A stretch of 64,000 nt of DNA, from NCBI RefSeq assembly GCF_000970855.1, contig NZ_KQ034046.1, forward strand, positions 843,755-907,754, in the 5' to 3' direction. Positions 34,938 to 44,045 of the stretch are shown in pieces. The translations under genes were made by a program, and so were the position numbers. Numbering within the stretch: position 1 is the first letter of the stretch; every line of letters starts with the position of its first letter. Below the pieces are notes generated by a model. It saw nothing but the letters and a program-made list of their open reading frames with translations. It was not told the DNA's origin and did no database searches. Origin of the DNA: Lactobacillus helsingborgensis (GTDB taxonomy: Bacteria; Bacillota; Bacilli; Lactobacillales; Lactobacillaceae).

Positions 34938-37900
34938 ATGAAATATGCTGCTCTGCAAAATCTTAGTGCTTTCACGCTTTTAGAAAGTCCTATAAAGATC
35001 AAAAATTTATTGAATACCGCTAAAAATTTAGGCTATGATGCCGTAGGGCTAACGGATATTAATGTCACATACGGTCTAGTTAACTTTTACGAAGTAGCAC
35101 AAGAGGTTGGTATTAAGCCCCTTTTAGGGATGCAGTTGAGACTTAATGGTCTAATTGATAGTGCGCATAAATATGATTTAATAGCATTTGCTAAAACAGA
35201 TGAAGGCTACCGCAATATTTTACGATTATCAAGTAGGATCAATCTGCTAACTGATAATGGTACTAATGACAAAATCCTGACTCTAGAAAACTTAACTAAA
35301 GATTTAAATGAACTGATTTTTATCACACCTGCAAATACACATAGTGAGTTACTTAATTTGCAGCTACAGAATGAAAACTTGGGCACTAATTTCATCCGGC
35401 ATTTAATTAGTTTGGTGCCAAAGACCAGTTCATTATATTTAGGCGTTTACGGCAGCAATTCACAAGAAAATTATATTCAATACGTCACGCAGATTGCTAA
35501 GCAGTTTGACTTGCCCCTTGTTAGTGTTGAAGACACATGCTACTTGAAACCGCAGGATCAATTTTTGCGCAAGACTTTACAAGCTATTAAAAAAGGCGCT
35601 GTAATGCAGGATATTTCTGAGTTGGCAAAACAAAAAGGCTCACATTACTTGCCTTCAGTTCAGGAAATAAGTGAGCGTTATCATGAGCTTAATTTGGATG
35701 ATGCTCTAAATAATACGGGCAAAATCGCTGATGCTTGTGCTGCCAAAGTTGTTTTTCAAACACCTGTTTTGCCTAAATACAAACAGGACCAGTTTGCTAA
35801 CTCAAAGGATTATCTTAATTCTTTAGCTCAACAAGGTCTACAGGACCGTTTTCATGGGCATAAAATACCGCTAAACTATCAAAAACAACTGGACTACGAG
35901 TTGCAGGTTATTGACCAAATGGGCTTTAACGATTACTTTTTGATAGTTTGGGATGTCGTAAATTATTGCCACCGCTCTGATATAGCTATGGGGCCGGGAC
36001 GCGGCTCTGCCTGTGGCTCCTTAGTTTCGTATTCACTGCGCATCACGGAAGTTGACCCTATACAATATAAATTACTGTTTGAACGGTTTTTAAATCCGGC
36101 AAGACACGAAATGCCAGATATTGATTTAGACATACCTGATAATCGCAGAGACGATGTCATCAAATACATGTTCACTAAATACGGTATGGACCATGCGGCT
36201 CAAATTCTTACCTTCGGTACTCTGTCCGCTAAACAAGTTTTGCGGGATACGGGACGCGTTTTTGGCTTGCAAGAAATGCAAATGAGCAAATGGTCAAACA
36301 GCGTACCTTTTTCTAAAGGTAAAATCACTTTGCAAGAAGCATATCAGGGCTCAAAGAAAATGCAAATGCTAGTGAATGCCAGTGCGCAAAATAAGCTGCT
36401 CTTTGAAACGGCAAATGGTTTGGAAGGATTACCGCGGCACTATTCTATTCACGCAGCCGGTCTAGTCCTTAGTGATAATTCTATTGCCGCGATTGCTGGT
36501 TTACAATCTGGTCAGTTGGGCATACCTATCACTCAGCAAACAAAGAAATATGTCGAATCACTGGGATTATTAAAAATAGACTTTTTAGGTCTCAGAAATC
36601 TTACAATTTTAGGGGATACGGAAAAATTAATACGAACACAAGGTAAAAAAATCGATTTTAATAAAATACCTTTGAATGATCCTCAAACTTTAGCAATTTT
36701 CCAAAAAGGAGAAACCGAGCTGGTTTTTCAGTTTGAATCAAGCGGGATCAGAAATGTATTGCGTGAATTACATCCTGACGACTTTGAAGATTTAGTTGCT
36801 GTTAACGCTCTTTACAGGCCAGGCCCAATGCAAAATATCAAGACTTTTATAGCCAGAAAAAAGGGCAAGCAGAAAGTAGCGTATCCAGATCCAAGTTTAA
36901 AACCAATTTTGGCTTCTACCTATGGCGTTTTAGTGTACCAGGAACAAGTAATGCAAACGGCTCAAGTTTTAGCAGGTTTCTCTTTAGGTGAAGCCGATAT
37001 CTTGAGACGAGCAATGTCAAAAAAGGACCAGAGCGTTATTGAGAAAGAAAAATCGCGCTTTATTTCCGGTGCTGTCAAAAAAGGCAAAACTAAACAAGTA
37101 GCGGCCAAGGTTTATAACTATATTGAACAATTTGCAAATTATGGCTTTAACCGCTCCCATGCTGTGGCCTACACAATGATTGCTTTTTGGTTAGCATATT
37201 TGCAAGTTCATTATCCTGCTGAATTTTATGCAGCTATGCTTAATTCAAATACTGGTAACCAAAATAAGTTAATTGAATATGTGATGAAAGCACAAGGTGA
37301 CGGGGTAAAAATTCTGTCTCCTGATATTAACAAAAGTACCTTAAATTATCAGGTGATTGACGGCAAAATTTTAGTCAGCTTGCGGGCAATTAAGGGTATC
37401 AGGATTGATTTTCTGAAGGAAATAATCAAGAAAAGACAGAATGGCAATTTTAAGTCTTTAAGTGATTTTTTGCGAAAAATTGATCCTAAGTTTATTCAAA
37501 CCAAAGTAATACAATCAATGATTAAAGCTGGCTGTTTTGATCAACTTAACTCTAATAGAAATGAGTTATTACAAAATAGTACTGAAATAGTTGAAAACGT
37601 TAAATTAACGCAGGGAAATCTTGCACTTGCTGAAAGCTTAGGCGGAGCACCTATTGAGCCGGCTAAAGCACCAACTAAACAGGAAAAGGCCCGCATGGAA
37701 GAAGAAGCCTTGGGTTTTTCCACTTTAACTTCGCCATTATTAGCAGTTCAAAAATATGCTCAAAAATTTAATGCCAGACCTTTAAGTGATTTTGAAATCC
37801 ATGAGTCAGGCATAACAGTGGGGAAGCTGTTAAATTTAAAATTAATTAGAACCAAAAATGGGCAAACAATGGCGTTTGGCAGCTTTGCGGATTCAAGCAG

Positions 37901-38066
37901 CAAGCAGGATATTGTTATTTTTCCTAATGTTTATGATAAAATTCAATCGAATTTAAAGGAAGGTGGAATTTACTTATTAGGTATTAAAATACAGAATGAC
38001 CGTATTGATTCCAGTAAAAAACAGTATGTATTGACAAATTTAAAGGTTGTCAACTTCAAAGAGTGA
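34938..38066 (+). CDS. dnaE: DNA polymerase III alpha subunit, DnaE type
   Basis: Family C DNA polymerase of about 1042 residues. In low-GC Gram-positives DnaE extends RNA primers before handing over to PolC. The N-terminal PHP domain starts at FTLLESPIKIKNLL; its metal-site segment reads LTDINVTYG, so it is probably inactive as a phosphoesterase. The polymerase core holds GPGRGSACGSLVSY and the catalytic PDIDLDIPD motif, then NYGFNRSHAVAY, a helix-hairpin-helix region and a C-terminal OB fold near residues 940-1010. ATG at 34938 follows GGGAAGGTGG; GTG at 34926 is less likely. Confidence 0.96.
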   Translation: MKYAALQNLSAFTLLESPIKIKNLLNTAKNLGYDAVGLTDINVTYGLVNFYEVAQEVGIKPLLGMQLRLNGLIDSAHKYDLIAFAKTDEGYRNILRLSSRINLLTDNGTNDKILTLENLTKDLNELIFITPANTHSELLNLQLQNENLGTNFIRHLISLVPKTSSLYLGVYGSNSQENYIQYVTQIAKQFDLPLVSVEDTCYLKPQDQFLRKTLQAIKKGAVMQDISELAKQKGSHYLPSVQEISERYHELNLDDALNNTGKIADACAAKVVFQTPVLPKYKQDQFANSKDYLNSLAQQGLQDRFHGHKIPLNYQKQLDYELQVIDQMGFNDYFLIVWDVVNYCHRSDIAMGPGRGSACGSLVSYSLRITEVDPIQYKLLFERFLNPARHEMPDIDLDIPDNRRDDVIKYMFTKYGMDHAAQILTFGTLSAKQVLRDTGRVFGLQEMQMSKWSNSVPFSKGKITLQEAYQGSKKMQMLVNASAQNKLLFETANGLEGLPRHYSIHAAGLVLSDNSIAAIAGLQSGQLGIPITQQTKKYVESLGLLKIDFLGLRNLTILGDTEKLIRTQGKKIDFNKIPLNDPQTLAIFQKGETELVFQFESSGIRNVLRELHPDDFEDLVAVNALYRPGPMQNIKTFIARKKGKQKVAYPDPSLKPILASTYGVLVYQEQVMQTAQVLAGFSLGEADILRRAMSKKDQSVIEKEKSRFISGAVKKGKTKQVAAKVYNYIEQFANYGFNRSHAVAYTMIAFWLAYLQVHYPAEFYAAMLNSNTGNQNKLIEYVMKAQGDGVKILSPDINKSTLNYQVIDGKILVSLRAIKGIRIDFLKEIIKKRQNGNFKSLSDFLRKIDPKFIQTKVIQSMIKAGCFDQLNSNRNELLQNSTEIVENVKLTQGNLALAESLGGAPIEPAKAPTKQEKARMEEEALGFSTLTSPLLAVQKYAQKFNARPLSDFEIHESGITVGKLLNLKLIRTKNGQTMAFGSFADSSSKQDIVIFPNVYDKIQSNLKEGGIYLLGIKIQNDRIDSSKKQYVLTNLKVVNFKE

Positions 38067-38094
38067 TTTTTGCGTAAACTTGAGCAAGTAGCTG

Positions 38095-38109
38095 TTGTTA
38101 ACGCTAACA
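38095..38109. promoter_or_regulatory. Candidate CcpA binding site (cre) upstream of pfkA-pyk
   Basis: TTGTTAACGCTAACA matches the WTGNAANCGNWNNCA consensus at every fixed position but one and forms a symmetrical TGTTA/TAACA repeat around ACGC. It lies about 66 bases upstream of the predicted -10 box, a location suited to activation of glycolytic genes rather than to roadblock repression. Confidence 0.6.
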
Positions 38110-38171
38110 TCGAAAAAGACTGTTAAATCAAGAATTTAAATCATTTTTTGTGAGATTTTTTCCTGAAAGAA

Positions 38172-38180
38172 TGTTAAAAT
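38172..38180 (+). promoter_or_regulatory. pfkA promoter, extended -10
   Basis: TGT directly before TAAAAT (38175-38180) gives an extended -10. The -35 region is poor (TGAGAT or GAGATT), as expected for a promoter that needs an activator. Confidence 0.55.
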
Positions 38181-38226
38181 TTAGGTGATGTGAGAAATTA
38201 CACAATAATCTTGATGAGGTGAATTC

Positions 38227-39186
38227 ATGAAACGAATTGGAATTTTAACGAGCGGTGGCGACGCTCCAGGTATGAATGCAGCCGTAAGGGCTGTTACAAA
38301 AACCGCTATTCATCACGGTCTTGGTGTTGTTGGTATTCGTTATGGTTTTGCCGGCCTTGTAGCAGGTGACTTTGTTACATTAACTGCTGAAAACATTGAC
38401 CATATGATTAATTCTGGTGGTACTTTTCTTTACAGTGCCCGCTATCCTGAATTTGCACAAGAAGAAGTGCAAAAGAAGGGTGTTGAACAATTAAAAAAGC
38501 ATGATATTGATACTATTATTGTAATCGGTGGTGACGGATCATATCACGGTGCTTTGGCATTAACACGTTTGGGTATTAATTCAATTGGGTTACCAGGTAC
38601 TATTGATAATGATATTCCGTATACTGAATATACAATTGGTCTTGACACTGCCTGCAATACTGCAATGGAAGCTATTGACAAAATCAGAGACACTGCCAGC
38701 AGCCATCACCGCGTTTTCGTAGTTAACGTTATGGGACGAGATTGCGGCGATATTGCTATGCGTGTAGGTCTGGCTTCCGGTGCTGATGCAATTGTTGTTC
38801 CGGAAAGAAAATACGATATTAAGGCAATTGCCGAAAGATTAAAGCGCGGCTTTAAAGATGGCAAAGATAATGGTATTATCGTGTTAGCTGAAGGTGTCAT
38901 GAATGCTGCTGATTTTAGAACAGAGCTTTTAAAATACGGTGACTTTGATTGTAGAGCAAATATTCTAGGTCACATGCAACGCGGTGGTTCACCAACCCTT
39001 TTGGACAGAATTAATGCCACAAAAATGGGTAACTATGCGGTTAAATTACTTCTCGATGGTAAAGGCGGTTTAGCTGTCGGCATGGAGAATGGTCAATTAG
39101 AAACCCACGATATTCTGGACCTGTTTGATGAACAGCACGCCAGTGAACAGTCTTTACTTGACATTAATGAAGAAATGACTAAATAA
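38227..39186 (+). CDS. pfkA: ATP-dependent 6-phosphofructokinase
   Basis: Commits fructose 6-phosphate to glycolysis. The 319-residue protein carries LTSGGDAPGMNAAVRA (ATP site), VIGGDGSYHGA near residue 100, the catalytic GTIDNDIPYTEYTIGLDTA near 122-140, and MGRDCGDIA near 169, all standard for the bacterial allosteric tetramer. ATG at 38227 follows TGAGGTG. It is followed after 28 bases by pyk, forming the pfkA-pyk operon of lactic acid bacteria, with a cre-like site upstream. Confidence 0.98.
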   Translation: MKRIGILTSGGDAPGMNAAVRAVTKTAIHHGLGVVGIRYGFAGLVAGDFVTLTAENIDHMINSGGTFLYSARYPEFAQEEVQKKGVEQLKKHDIDTIIVIGGDGSYHGALALTRLGINSIGLPGTIDNDIPYTEYTIGLDTACNTAMEAIDKIRDTASSHHRVFVVNVMGRDCGDIAMRVGLASGADAIVVPERKYDIKAIAERLKRGFKDGKDNGIIVLAEGVMNAADFRTELLKYGDFDCRANILGHMQRGGSPTLLDRINATKMGNYAVKLLLDGKGGLAVGMENGQLETHDILDLFDEQHASEQSLLDINEEMTK

Positions 39187-39214
39187 TAGTCGATTTTGGG
39201 GAGATTTTTAAATA

Positions 39215-40984
39215 ATGAAGAAAACTAAAATTGTTAGTACCTTAGGGCCAGCTTCAAATGATATTGAAACTATTACAGCTCTGGCTAAGTCAGGCGTAAA
39301 TGTATTTCGTTTCAACTTTTCACATGGTGACCATGCTGAACATCTTTCACGGATGAAAATGGTTCGTCAAGTTGAAAAAGAAACTGGTTTAGTACTTGGT
39401 ATTGCTTTAGATACCAAAGGTGCTGAGATTAGAACCACTGATCAAGAAGGTGGCAAGTTTACCATTAATACTGGAGACCAAATTCGTGTATCAATGGACG
39501 ATTCTAAACCGGGTAACAAGGACATGATTCATGTTACTTACGAAGGTCTTTATTGTGATACCCACGTTGGTGGTCACGTTTTAATTGACGATGGTTTAGT
39601 TGACTTATTAATTAAAGAAAAAGACGAAGAAAAGAAAGAACTAGTTTGTGAAGCTCAAAATACTGGTGTTATCGGTTCTAAGAAGGGTGTTAATGCACCT
39701 GGTGTTGAAATTCGCCTCCCAGGAATTACTGAAAAAGATGCTGATGACATTAAGTTTGGTTTAGCTCATGGCATTAACTTTATCTTTGCTTCGTTTGCAC
39801 GTAAGGCGCAAGATATCCTTGATATTCGTAAGTTGTGTGAAGATGCTGGTTGTGACTACGTTAAGATTTATCCTAAGATTGAATCACAAGAAGGTATTGA
39901 TAACGCAGACGAAATCTTGCAAGTTTCAGATGGTTTAATGGTTGCTCGTGGTGACATGGGTGTAGAAATTCCATTTATTGATGTGCCATTTGTTCAAAAA
40001 GATTTAATCAAGAGAGCAAACGCACTTGGTAAGCCTGTTATTACTGCCACCCAAATGCTTGATTCAATGCAAGAAAATCCTCGTCCAACTCGTGCTGAAG
40101 TTTCAGATGTTGCCAATGCAGTTCTTGATGGTACTGATGCCACTATGCTTTCTGGTGAATCAGCAAATGGTTTGTACCCAGTTAAAGCTGTTTCAGCAAT
40201 GGCTGAAATTGATGAAAGAACTGAACGAGAACTTCTTAAGCGTAACACTCTAGCTCTGCAAAGATTTGAAGAATACAAGGGTTCAAACGTTACTGAAGCT
40301 ATTGGTGAATCAGTTGTGCGGACTGCACAAGAATTAGGTGTTAAAACCATTATTACTGCAACTAATTCTGGTTATACTGCAAGAATGATTTCCAAGTACC
40401 GTCCAAATGCTAACATTTTAGCTTTAACTTTTGACGAGAAGATCCAACACTCACTTGGCATTTCTTGGGGTGTTCAACCTTTGCTTACTGAAAAACCTGC
40501 TTCTACTGATGATATGTTCGAAGTAGCAGCTAAAGTTGCTAAAGAACAAGGTTATGTTCAAGATGGTGATTTAGTAATCATTGTTGCTGGTGTTCCTGTT
40601 GGTGACTCAGGTACAACCAACTTGATGAAACTCCAAATTATTGGTAGCAAATTAGCTCAAGGATTAGGAGTAGGCAACGGTTCAGTTGTTGGTAAAACAG
40701 TTGTAGTTAACAGTGCCGAAGAAGCAATTAGCAAGACTAGAGAGGGAGACATCCTTGTTGCCAAGACTACTGACCCTGATTACATGCCAGCGATCAAGAA
40801 GGCTTCCGGTTTAGTTGTTGAAGCTTCCGGCTTGACTTCACATGCTGCTGTGGTTGGTTTATCATTAGGTATTCCAGTTGTTGTTGGTGTTAGTGATGCA
40901 ACTGAAAAGATTGGTAGTGGAATTACTATTACTGTTGATGCTCGTCGTGGTGCTATTTACCAAGGTGAAGTTTCAAATCTTTAA
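39215..40984 (+). CDS. pyk: Pyruvate kinase with C-terminal PEP-utiliser domain
   Basis: Last enzyme of glycolysis; converts phosphoenolpyruvate and ADP to pyruvate and ATP. At 589 residues it is longer than the E. coli type because of an extra C-terminal domain (about 510-585) that contains EASGLTSHAAVVGLSLGIPVVV, the PEP-utilising-enzyme mobile domain with its conserved TSHAA. This long form is normal for Bacillus and Lactobacillus. The catalytic part shows MKKTKIVSTLGPAS, RFNFSHGDH, KIESQEGIDN, MVARGDMGVEIP and ITATQMLDSM. The terminator after it ends the pfkA-pyk unit. Confidence 0.97.
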   Translation: MKKTKIVSTLGPASNDIETITALAKSGVNVFRFNFSHGDHAEHLSRMKMVRQVEKETGLVLGIALDTKGAEIRTTDQEGGKFTINTGDQIRVSMDDSKPGNKDMIHVTYEGLYCDTHVGGHVLIDDGLVDLLIKEKDEEKKELVCEAQNTGVIGSKKGVNAPGVEIRLPGITEKDADDIKFGLAHGINFIFASFARKAQDILDIRKLCEDAGCDYVKIYPKIESQEGIDNADEILQVSDGLMVARGDMGVEIPFIDVPFVQKDLIKRANALGKPVITATQMLDSMQENPRPTRAEVSDVANAVLDGTDATMLSGESANGLYPVKAVSAMAEIDERTERELLKRNTLALQRFEEYKGSNVTEAIGESVVRTAQELGVKTIITATNSGYTARMISKYRPNANILALTFDEKIQHSLGISWGVQPLLTEKPASTDDMFEVAAKVAKEQGYVQDGDLVIIVAGVPVGDSGTTNLMKLQIIGSKLAQGLGVGNGSVVGKTVVVNSAEEAISKTREGDILVAKTTDPDYMPAIKKASGLVVEASGLTSHAAVVGLSLGIPVVVGVSDATEKIGSGITITVDARRGAIYQGEVSNL

Positions 40985-40999
40985 TTAAGTTCATTTGTC

Positions 41000-41036
41000 A
41001 AAATAGTCAGTGGTTGTCACTGGCTATTTTGTTTTG
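41000..41036 (+). terminator. pyk terminator
   Basis: AAAATAGTCAGTG, loop GTTGT, CACTGGCTATTTT, then GTTTT. Confidence 0.85.
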
Positions 41037-41058
41037 AGTTAAATACACTAGGCAATGA

Positions 41059-41091
41059 TACAATAGATATTACTAGTAAAGTCAAATGACT
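41059..41091 (+). promoter_or_regulatory. cvfB upstream region: -10-like box followed by two adjacent palindromes
   Basis: TGA-TACAAT (hexamer 41059-41064) looks like an extended -10. Right after it come two touching inverted repeats, TTACTAGTAA (41070-41079) and AGTCA-AA-TGACT (41080-41091), where transcription from that box would start. A second possible extended -10, TGA-TATACT, lies near 41119-41124. The palindromes could be an operator or a 5'-end hairpin. Confidence 0.4.
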
Positions 41092-41162
41092 ATTAGAGCT
41101 AAATACTTTGAAAATGATATACTTGTTTAAAGATCCCAATTTTAGATTTAGGAGAGAAAATT

Positions 41163-42047
41163 ATGCTTGGCACCATCGCAGCTGGTAAAATTATTGATCA
41201 AAATGAAAATTCTTTTTTCGTGCAAATTGATGGCATTACTTATGAATTAAAAAGAAAAGAAATCACGCAGGAAGAAAAGCCTAAACTGGGGGATGAAATC
41301 AAGGGTTTTTTATACGACGATAAACAACATAATCGTGAAATGACCCAATTCCTGCCGTTTGCTCAAAAAGACCAATATGGTTGGAGTAAGGTCACAGCAG
41401 TTAAATATGACCTTGGGGTTTTTGTAGACATTGGTTTGCCGGATAAAGATGTTGTAATATCTCTTGATGATTTACCTTTTAATAAAGATCGGTGGCCTCG
41501 CCCAGATGACCAGCTTTTAGTTCATTTAGAAACAGATGAAAAGGATCGTATTTGGGCAAAGCTGGCTGATGAAAATATCTTTGAACAGCTTGCTGCTCAT
41601 TTTCCAGATGACATGAAAAACAAAGATGTCTTTGGAACGGTCTATTCTGCACGTGAAGTAGGAGCTTTTGTGATTACAAAAGAATATTATCTTGGTTTTG
41701 TCCATCCTTCAGAAATGGCGCGTCCCCTGCGCTTAGGTGAACAGTTCAAAGGCCGGGTAGTTGGTATCAGTCAGTATGGCAGGCTAAACTTAAGCAGTTT
41801 ACCTCGTGCTTTTGAAGAAATTGATGATGATGCCCAAATGGTTTTAATGAGTTTGCGGCGTAAAAGCGACAAAATGTTGCCTTTTTACGATAAATCAGAT
41901 GCTGAAGATATTAAAAATTATTTTGGCATTTCCAAATCTGCTTTTAAGCGTGCATTGGGGCATTTGCTCAAAAATAATTATATTGTAGAAGACAAGGACG
42001 CAGGTACAATTACTTTAATTAATGATCCTGAAGATGTAGCAAAATGA
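41163..42047 (+). CDS. cvfB: CvfB-family S1 RNA-binding protein
   Basis: The 294-residue protein matches the CvfB/YitL family: several tandem S1-like OB folds (GWSKVTAVKYDLGVFVDIGLPDKDVVI; GTVYSAREVGAFVITKEYYLGFVHPSEM) and a C-terminal winged-helix part (DIKNYFGISKSAFKRALGHLLKNNYI). CvfB binds RNA; in Staphylococcus aureus it affects virulence gene expression. Its targets here are unknown. It stops inside the xerD start (ATGA overlap). Confidence 0.88.
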   Translation: MLGTIAAGKIIDQNENSFFVQIDGITYELKRKEITQEEKPKLGDEIKGFLYDDKQHNREMTQFLPFAQKDQYGWSKVTAVKYDLGVFVDIGLPDKDVVISLDDLPFNKDRWPRPDDQLLVHLETDEKDRIWAKLADENIFEQLAAHFPDDMKNKDVFGTVYSAREVGAFVITKEYYLGFVHPSEMARPLRLGEQFKGRVVGISQYGRLNLSSLPRAFEEIDDDAQMVLMSLRRKSDKMLPFYDKSDAEDIKNYFGISKSAFKRALGHLLKNNYIVEDKDAGTITLINDPEDVAK

Positions 42048-42943
42048 ACAATTTAACAGAACAAGTTGAAGATTATTTAAGATACAGCCAAATTGAGCGC
42101 GGTTTAAGCGCGAACACCATTACATCTTACAGGCAAGACTTAACTGCTTTTATCAATTTTTTAAAAAAAGAGCATTTAAAGACTTGGCCAACTAAAGCTC
42201 TTGACATTGATGCCTTTTTGGCTCAACAGCGTGATTTAAATAAAGCCACCAGTTCAATTAGTCGGTTAATTTCTAGTCTGCGTAAATTTTATCAGTGGCT
42301 GGTAAGGCAAAACATCCAAAAAATCAATCCCATGCTGGAAATAGATTCTCCCAAAAAACGGCGTTCTTTACCTGTAGCCCTCACAGTAGATGAAATCAAT
42401 CATTTGCTTGATCAACCTAATACCAATAAGAAACTGGGTTTGCGCGATCGGGCGTTACTTGAAACTTTATATGCAACTGGAATTAGGGTGAGTGAATTAA
42501 TCAACCTCAAGTTTAACGATCTACATGAAGAACTGAAGTTGATCAAAGTTTTCGGTAAGGGATCAAAGGAACGGTTAATTCCAATAAGCGAAGTAGCTTT
42601 GTCCTGGATAGATAGTTATAAGGAAAAAGTACGGGATCCGTTAATATTAAAAGTAGGCCAAAACTGTGACTTTATTTTTCTTAATAGTCGCGGTACCGCT
42701 TTAACAAGGCAGGCAGTCTGGCAAATTATTAAAAAATATTGTAATATGGCTGGTATTCAAAAAAATGTTACCCCTCATACTTTAAGGCATACTTTTGCTA
42801 CGCATTTACTAGAAAATGGAGCGGACTTGCGTGTAGTTCAAGAAATTTTAGGTCATTCAGACATTAGTACCACCCAAATTTACACCAATTTGTCGCAGAA
42901 GCATATTTTACAGGTGTACGCAAAAACTCATCCCCGGACATAG
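42044..42943 (+). CDS. xerD: Tyrosine recombinase XerD
   Basis: Site-specific recombinase that, with XerC (62285), resolves chromosome dimers at dif. The 299-residue protein has a SAM-like N-terminal core-binding domain (LRYSQIERGLSANTITSYRQDL) and the catalytic domain with the first arginine in ATGIRVSELINL, the lysine in GKGSKER, HTLRHTFATHL with His and Arg, GHSDISTTQIY with His and the nucleophilic Tyr. XerD rather than XerC is inferred from its place between cvfB and scpA; XerC sits with hslVU as usual. Confidence 0.93.
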   Translation: MNNLTEQVEDYLRYSQIERGLSANTITSYRQDLTAFINFLKKEHLKTWPTKALDIDAFLAQQRDLNKATSSISRLISSLRKFYQWLVRQNIQKINPMLEIDSPKKRRSLPVALTVDEINHLLDQPNTNKKLGLRDRALLETLYATGIRVSELINLKFNDLHEELKLIKVFGKGSKERLIPISEVALSWIDSYKEKVRDPLILKVGQNCDFIFLNSRGTALTRQAVWQIIKKYCNMAGIQKNVTPHTLRHTFATHLLENGADLRVVQEILGHSDISTTQIYTNLSQKHILQVYAKTHPRT

Positions 42944-42951
42944 GTGATTAA

Positions 42952-43308
42952 ATGTTAATTGAATGTAAAAATGATAAAGAAAAAGTAGCAATGGGCTTGT
43001 TGTCATATTTACCTGATTTTAAAAACCTTGCTAACCTTAAAGATGAAATTCATTTAAACAAGAATAGCAATGAATTTCATCTATACCTTTATCGTGCTCA
43101 GGATCCCAATTTTGTGGGCGTAATCGGAACCCAAGCGAATAAGCAATTTGTAGTTATCCGCTATCTTTCGTTTGCTCCTGATTATCGTAAGGAAAAGTAT
43201 GTGGCACAAGCAGTCAATGAATTGGCCCAGGCTAATCCGCAAAAAATTATTACTGCTGTTCCTGAATATATTGAACTGATTAAATATCTTAAAAAGGACA
43301 CGAGATAA
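42952..43308 (+). CDS. ribT: RibT-like GNAT-family protein with degenerate acetyl-CoA motif
   Basis: The 118-residue protein starts MLIECKNDKEKVAMGLLSYLP, resembling B. subtilis RibT, and keeps a GVIGTQ strand and the VVIRYLSFAPDYR segment. In GNAT enzymes this last part continues into a glycine-rich pyrophosphate-binding loop (RxxGxG); here it reads RKEKYVAQAV, with no glycine, so acetyl-CoA binding is doubtful. In Bacillus ribT ends the riboflavin synthesis operon; here no rib biosynthesis gene is in the window and the gene lies between xerD and scpA. The stop shares one base with the scpA ATG. Confidence 0.78.
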   Translation: MLIECKNDKEKVAMGLLSYLPDFKNLANLKDEIHLNKNSNEFHLYLYRAQDPNFVGVIGTQANKQFVVIRYLSFAPDYRKEKYVAQAVNELAQANPQKIITAVPEYIELIKYLKKDTR

Positions 43309-44045
43309 TGAGTGAAAACCTAACTTTGGAATTACCTAATTTTGAAGGTCCTTTGGACTTATTGCTGCACCTAATCAAAGTCCAAAAAATTGATATTTAT
43401 GATATTCCGATTGCCCAAATTACCAGTCAATATTTGGCCTATTTGCAAGAAATGCAACAATTAAATCTCAAAATAGCAGGAGAATACTTTGTGATGTCTT
43501 CAATGCTTTTGCGCATTAAATCTCAATCATTATTACCGCATAATGATTTTGCAGATGAAAACGAAGAACAGGAAGATCCGCGGGATGAATTAGTGCAGCA
43601 ACTAGTAACCTACTCAGTATTTAAAAAGGTTTCAGCTTATTTTAAAAAAAGAAACGAAGAAGTTCCAATTACTGCTGCTAAGGAAGAAAGTGTTCCCCAA
43701 AATAAAAAGATTCAGCCTTTACCAAAAGGGCAGATCACAGCTACGGAATTAACCAATACTTTTATAGTAATTTTGCAACGAATGAAAATTAGGCAGCCTG
43801 ATATCGTTTCGGTTAATGTAAACGAAACCTCTGTAGCAGAAATGGCTCATTTTTTACAAAAAAAGTTAGCTAAACATCAGACCGTCAGTTTTTTTTCGTG
43901 TTGTAAGGAAATGAGAACCTTATCCGATGTGATTGGCTTATTTTTAGCATTACTTGAACTATGTAAGAAACAACAAGTAAAAGTGCTACAAAAAAGGACT
44001 TTTGGCGATCTTTGTTTAGAAAGAATTGATTGTGATGACAAGTAA
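43308..44045 (+). CDS. scpA: Segregation and condensation protein A
   Basis: Kleisin subunit that bridges SMC heads in the condensin complex. The 245-residue protein has the kleisin N-terminus ([37 protein letters not shown]), an acidic middle section ([25 protein letters not shown]) and a C-terminal winged helix ([30 protein letters not shown]). It is followed by scpB with a 11-base overlap, the standard pair. Confidence 0.96.
   Translation: MSENLTLELPNFEGPLDLLLHLIKVQKIDIYDIPIAQITSQYLAYLQEMQQLNLKIAGEYFVMSSMLLRIKSQSLLPHNDFADENEEQEDPRDELVQQLVTYSVFKKVSAYFKKRNEEVPITAAKEESVPQNKKIQPLPKGQITATELTNTFIVILQRMKIRQPDIVSVNVNETSVAEMAHFLQKKLAKHQTVSFFSCCKEMRTLSDVIGLFLALLELCKKQQVKVLQKRTFGDLCLERIDCDDK

Noticed and set aside
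34938..35130. Loss of PHP metal residues in DnaE as a novelty
   Set aside because: Degenerate PHP domains are common in DnaE proteins that rely on separate proofreading, so this is not unusual.
42044..42943. Phage or integron integrase
   Set aside because: Length, motifs and neighbours (cvfB, scpAB) fit chromosomal XerD; no att-like repeats or phage genes are nearby. The same holds for XerC at 62285.
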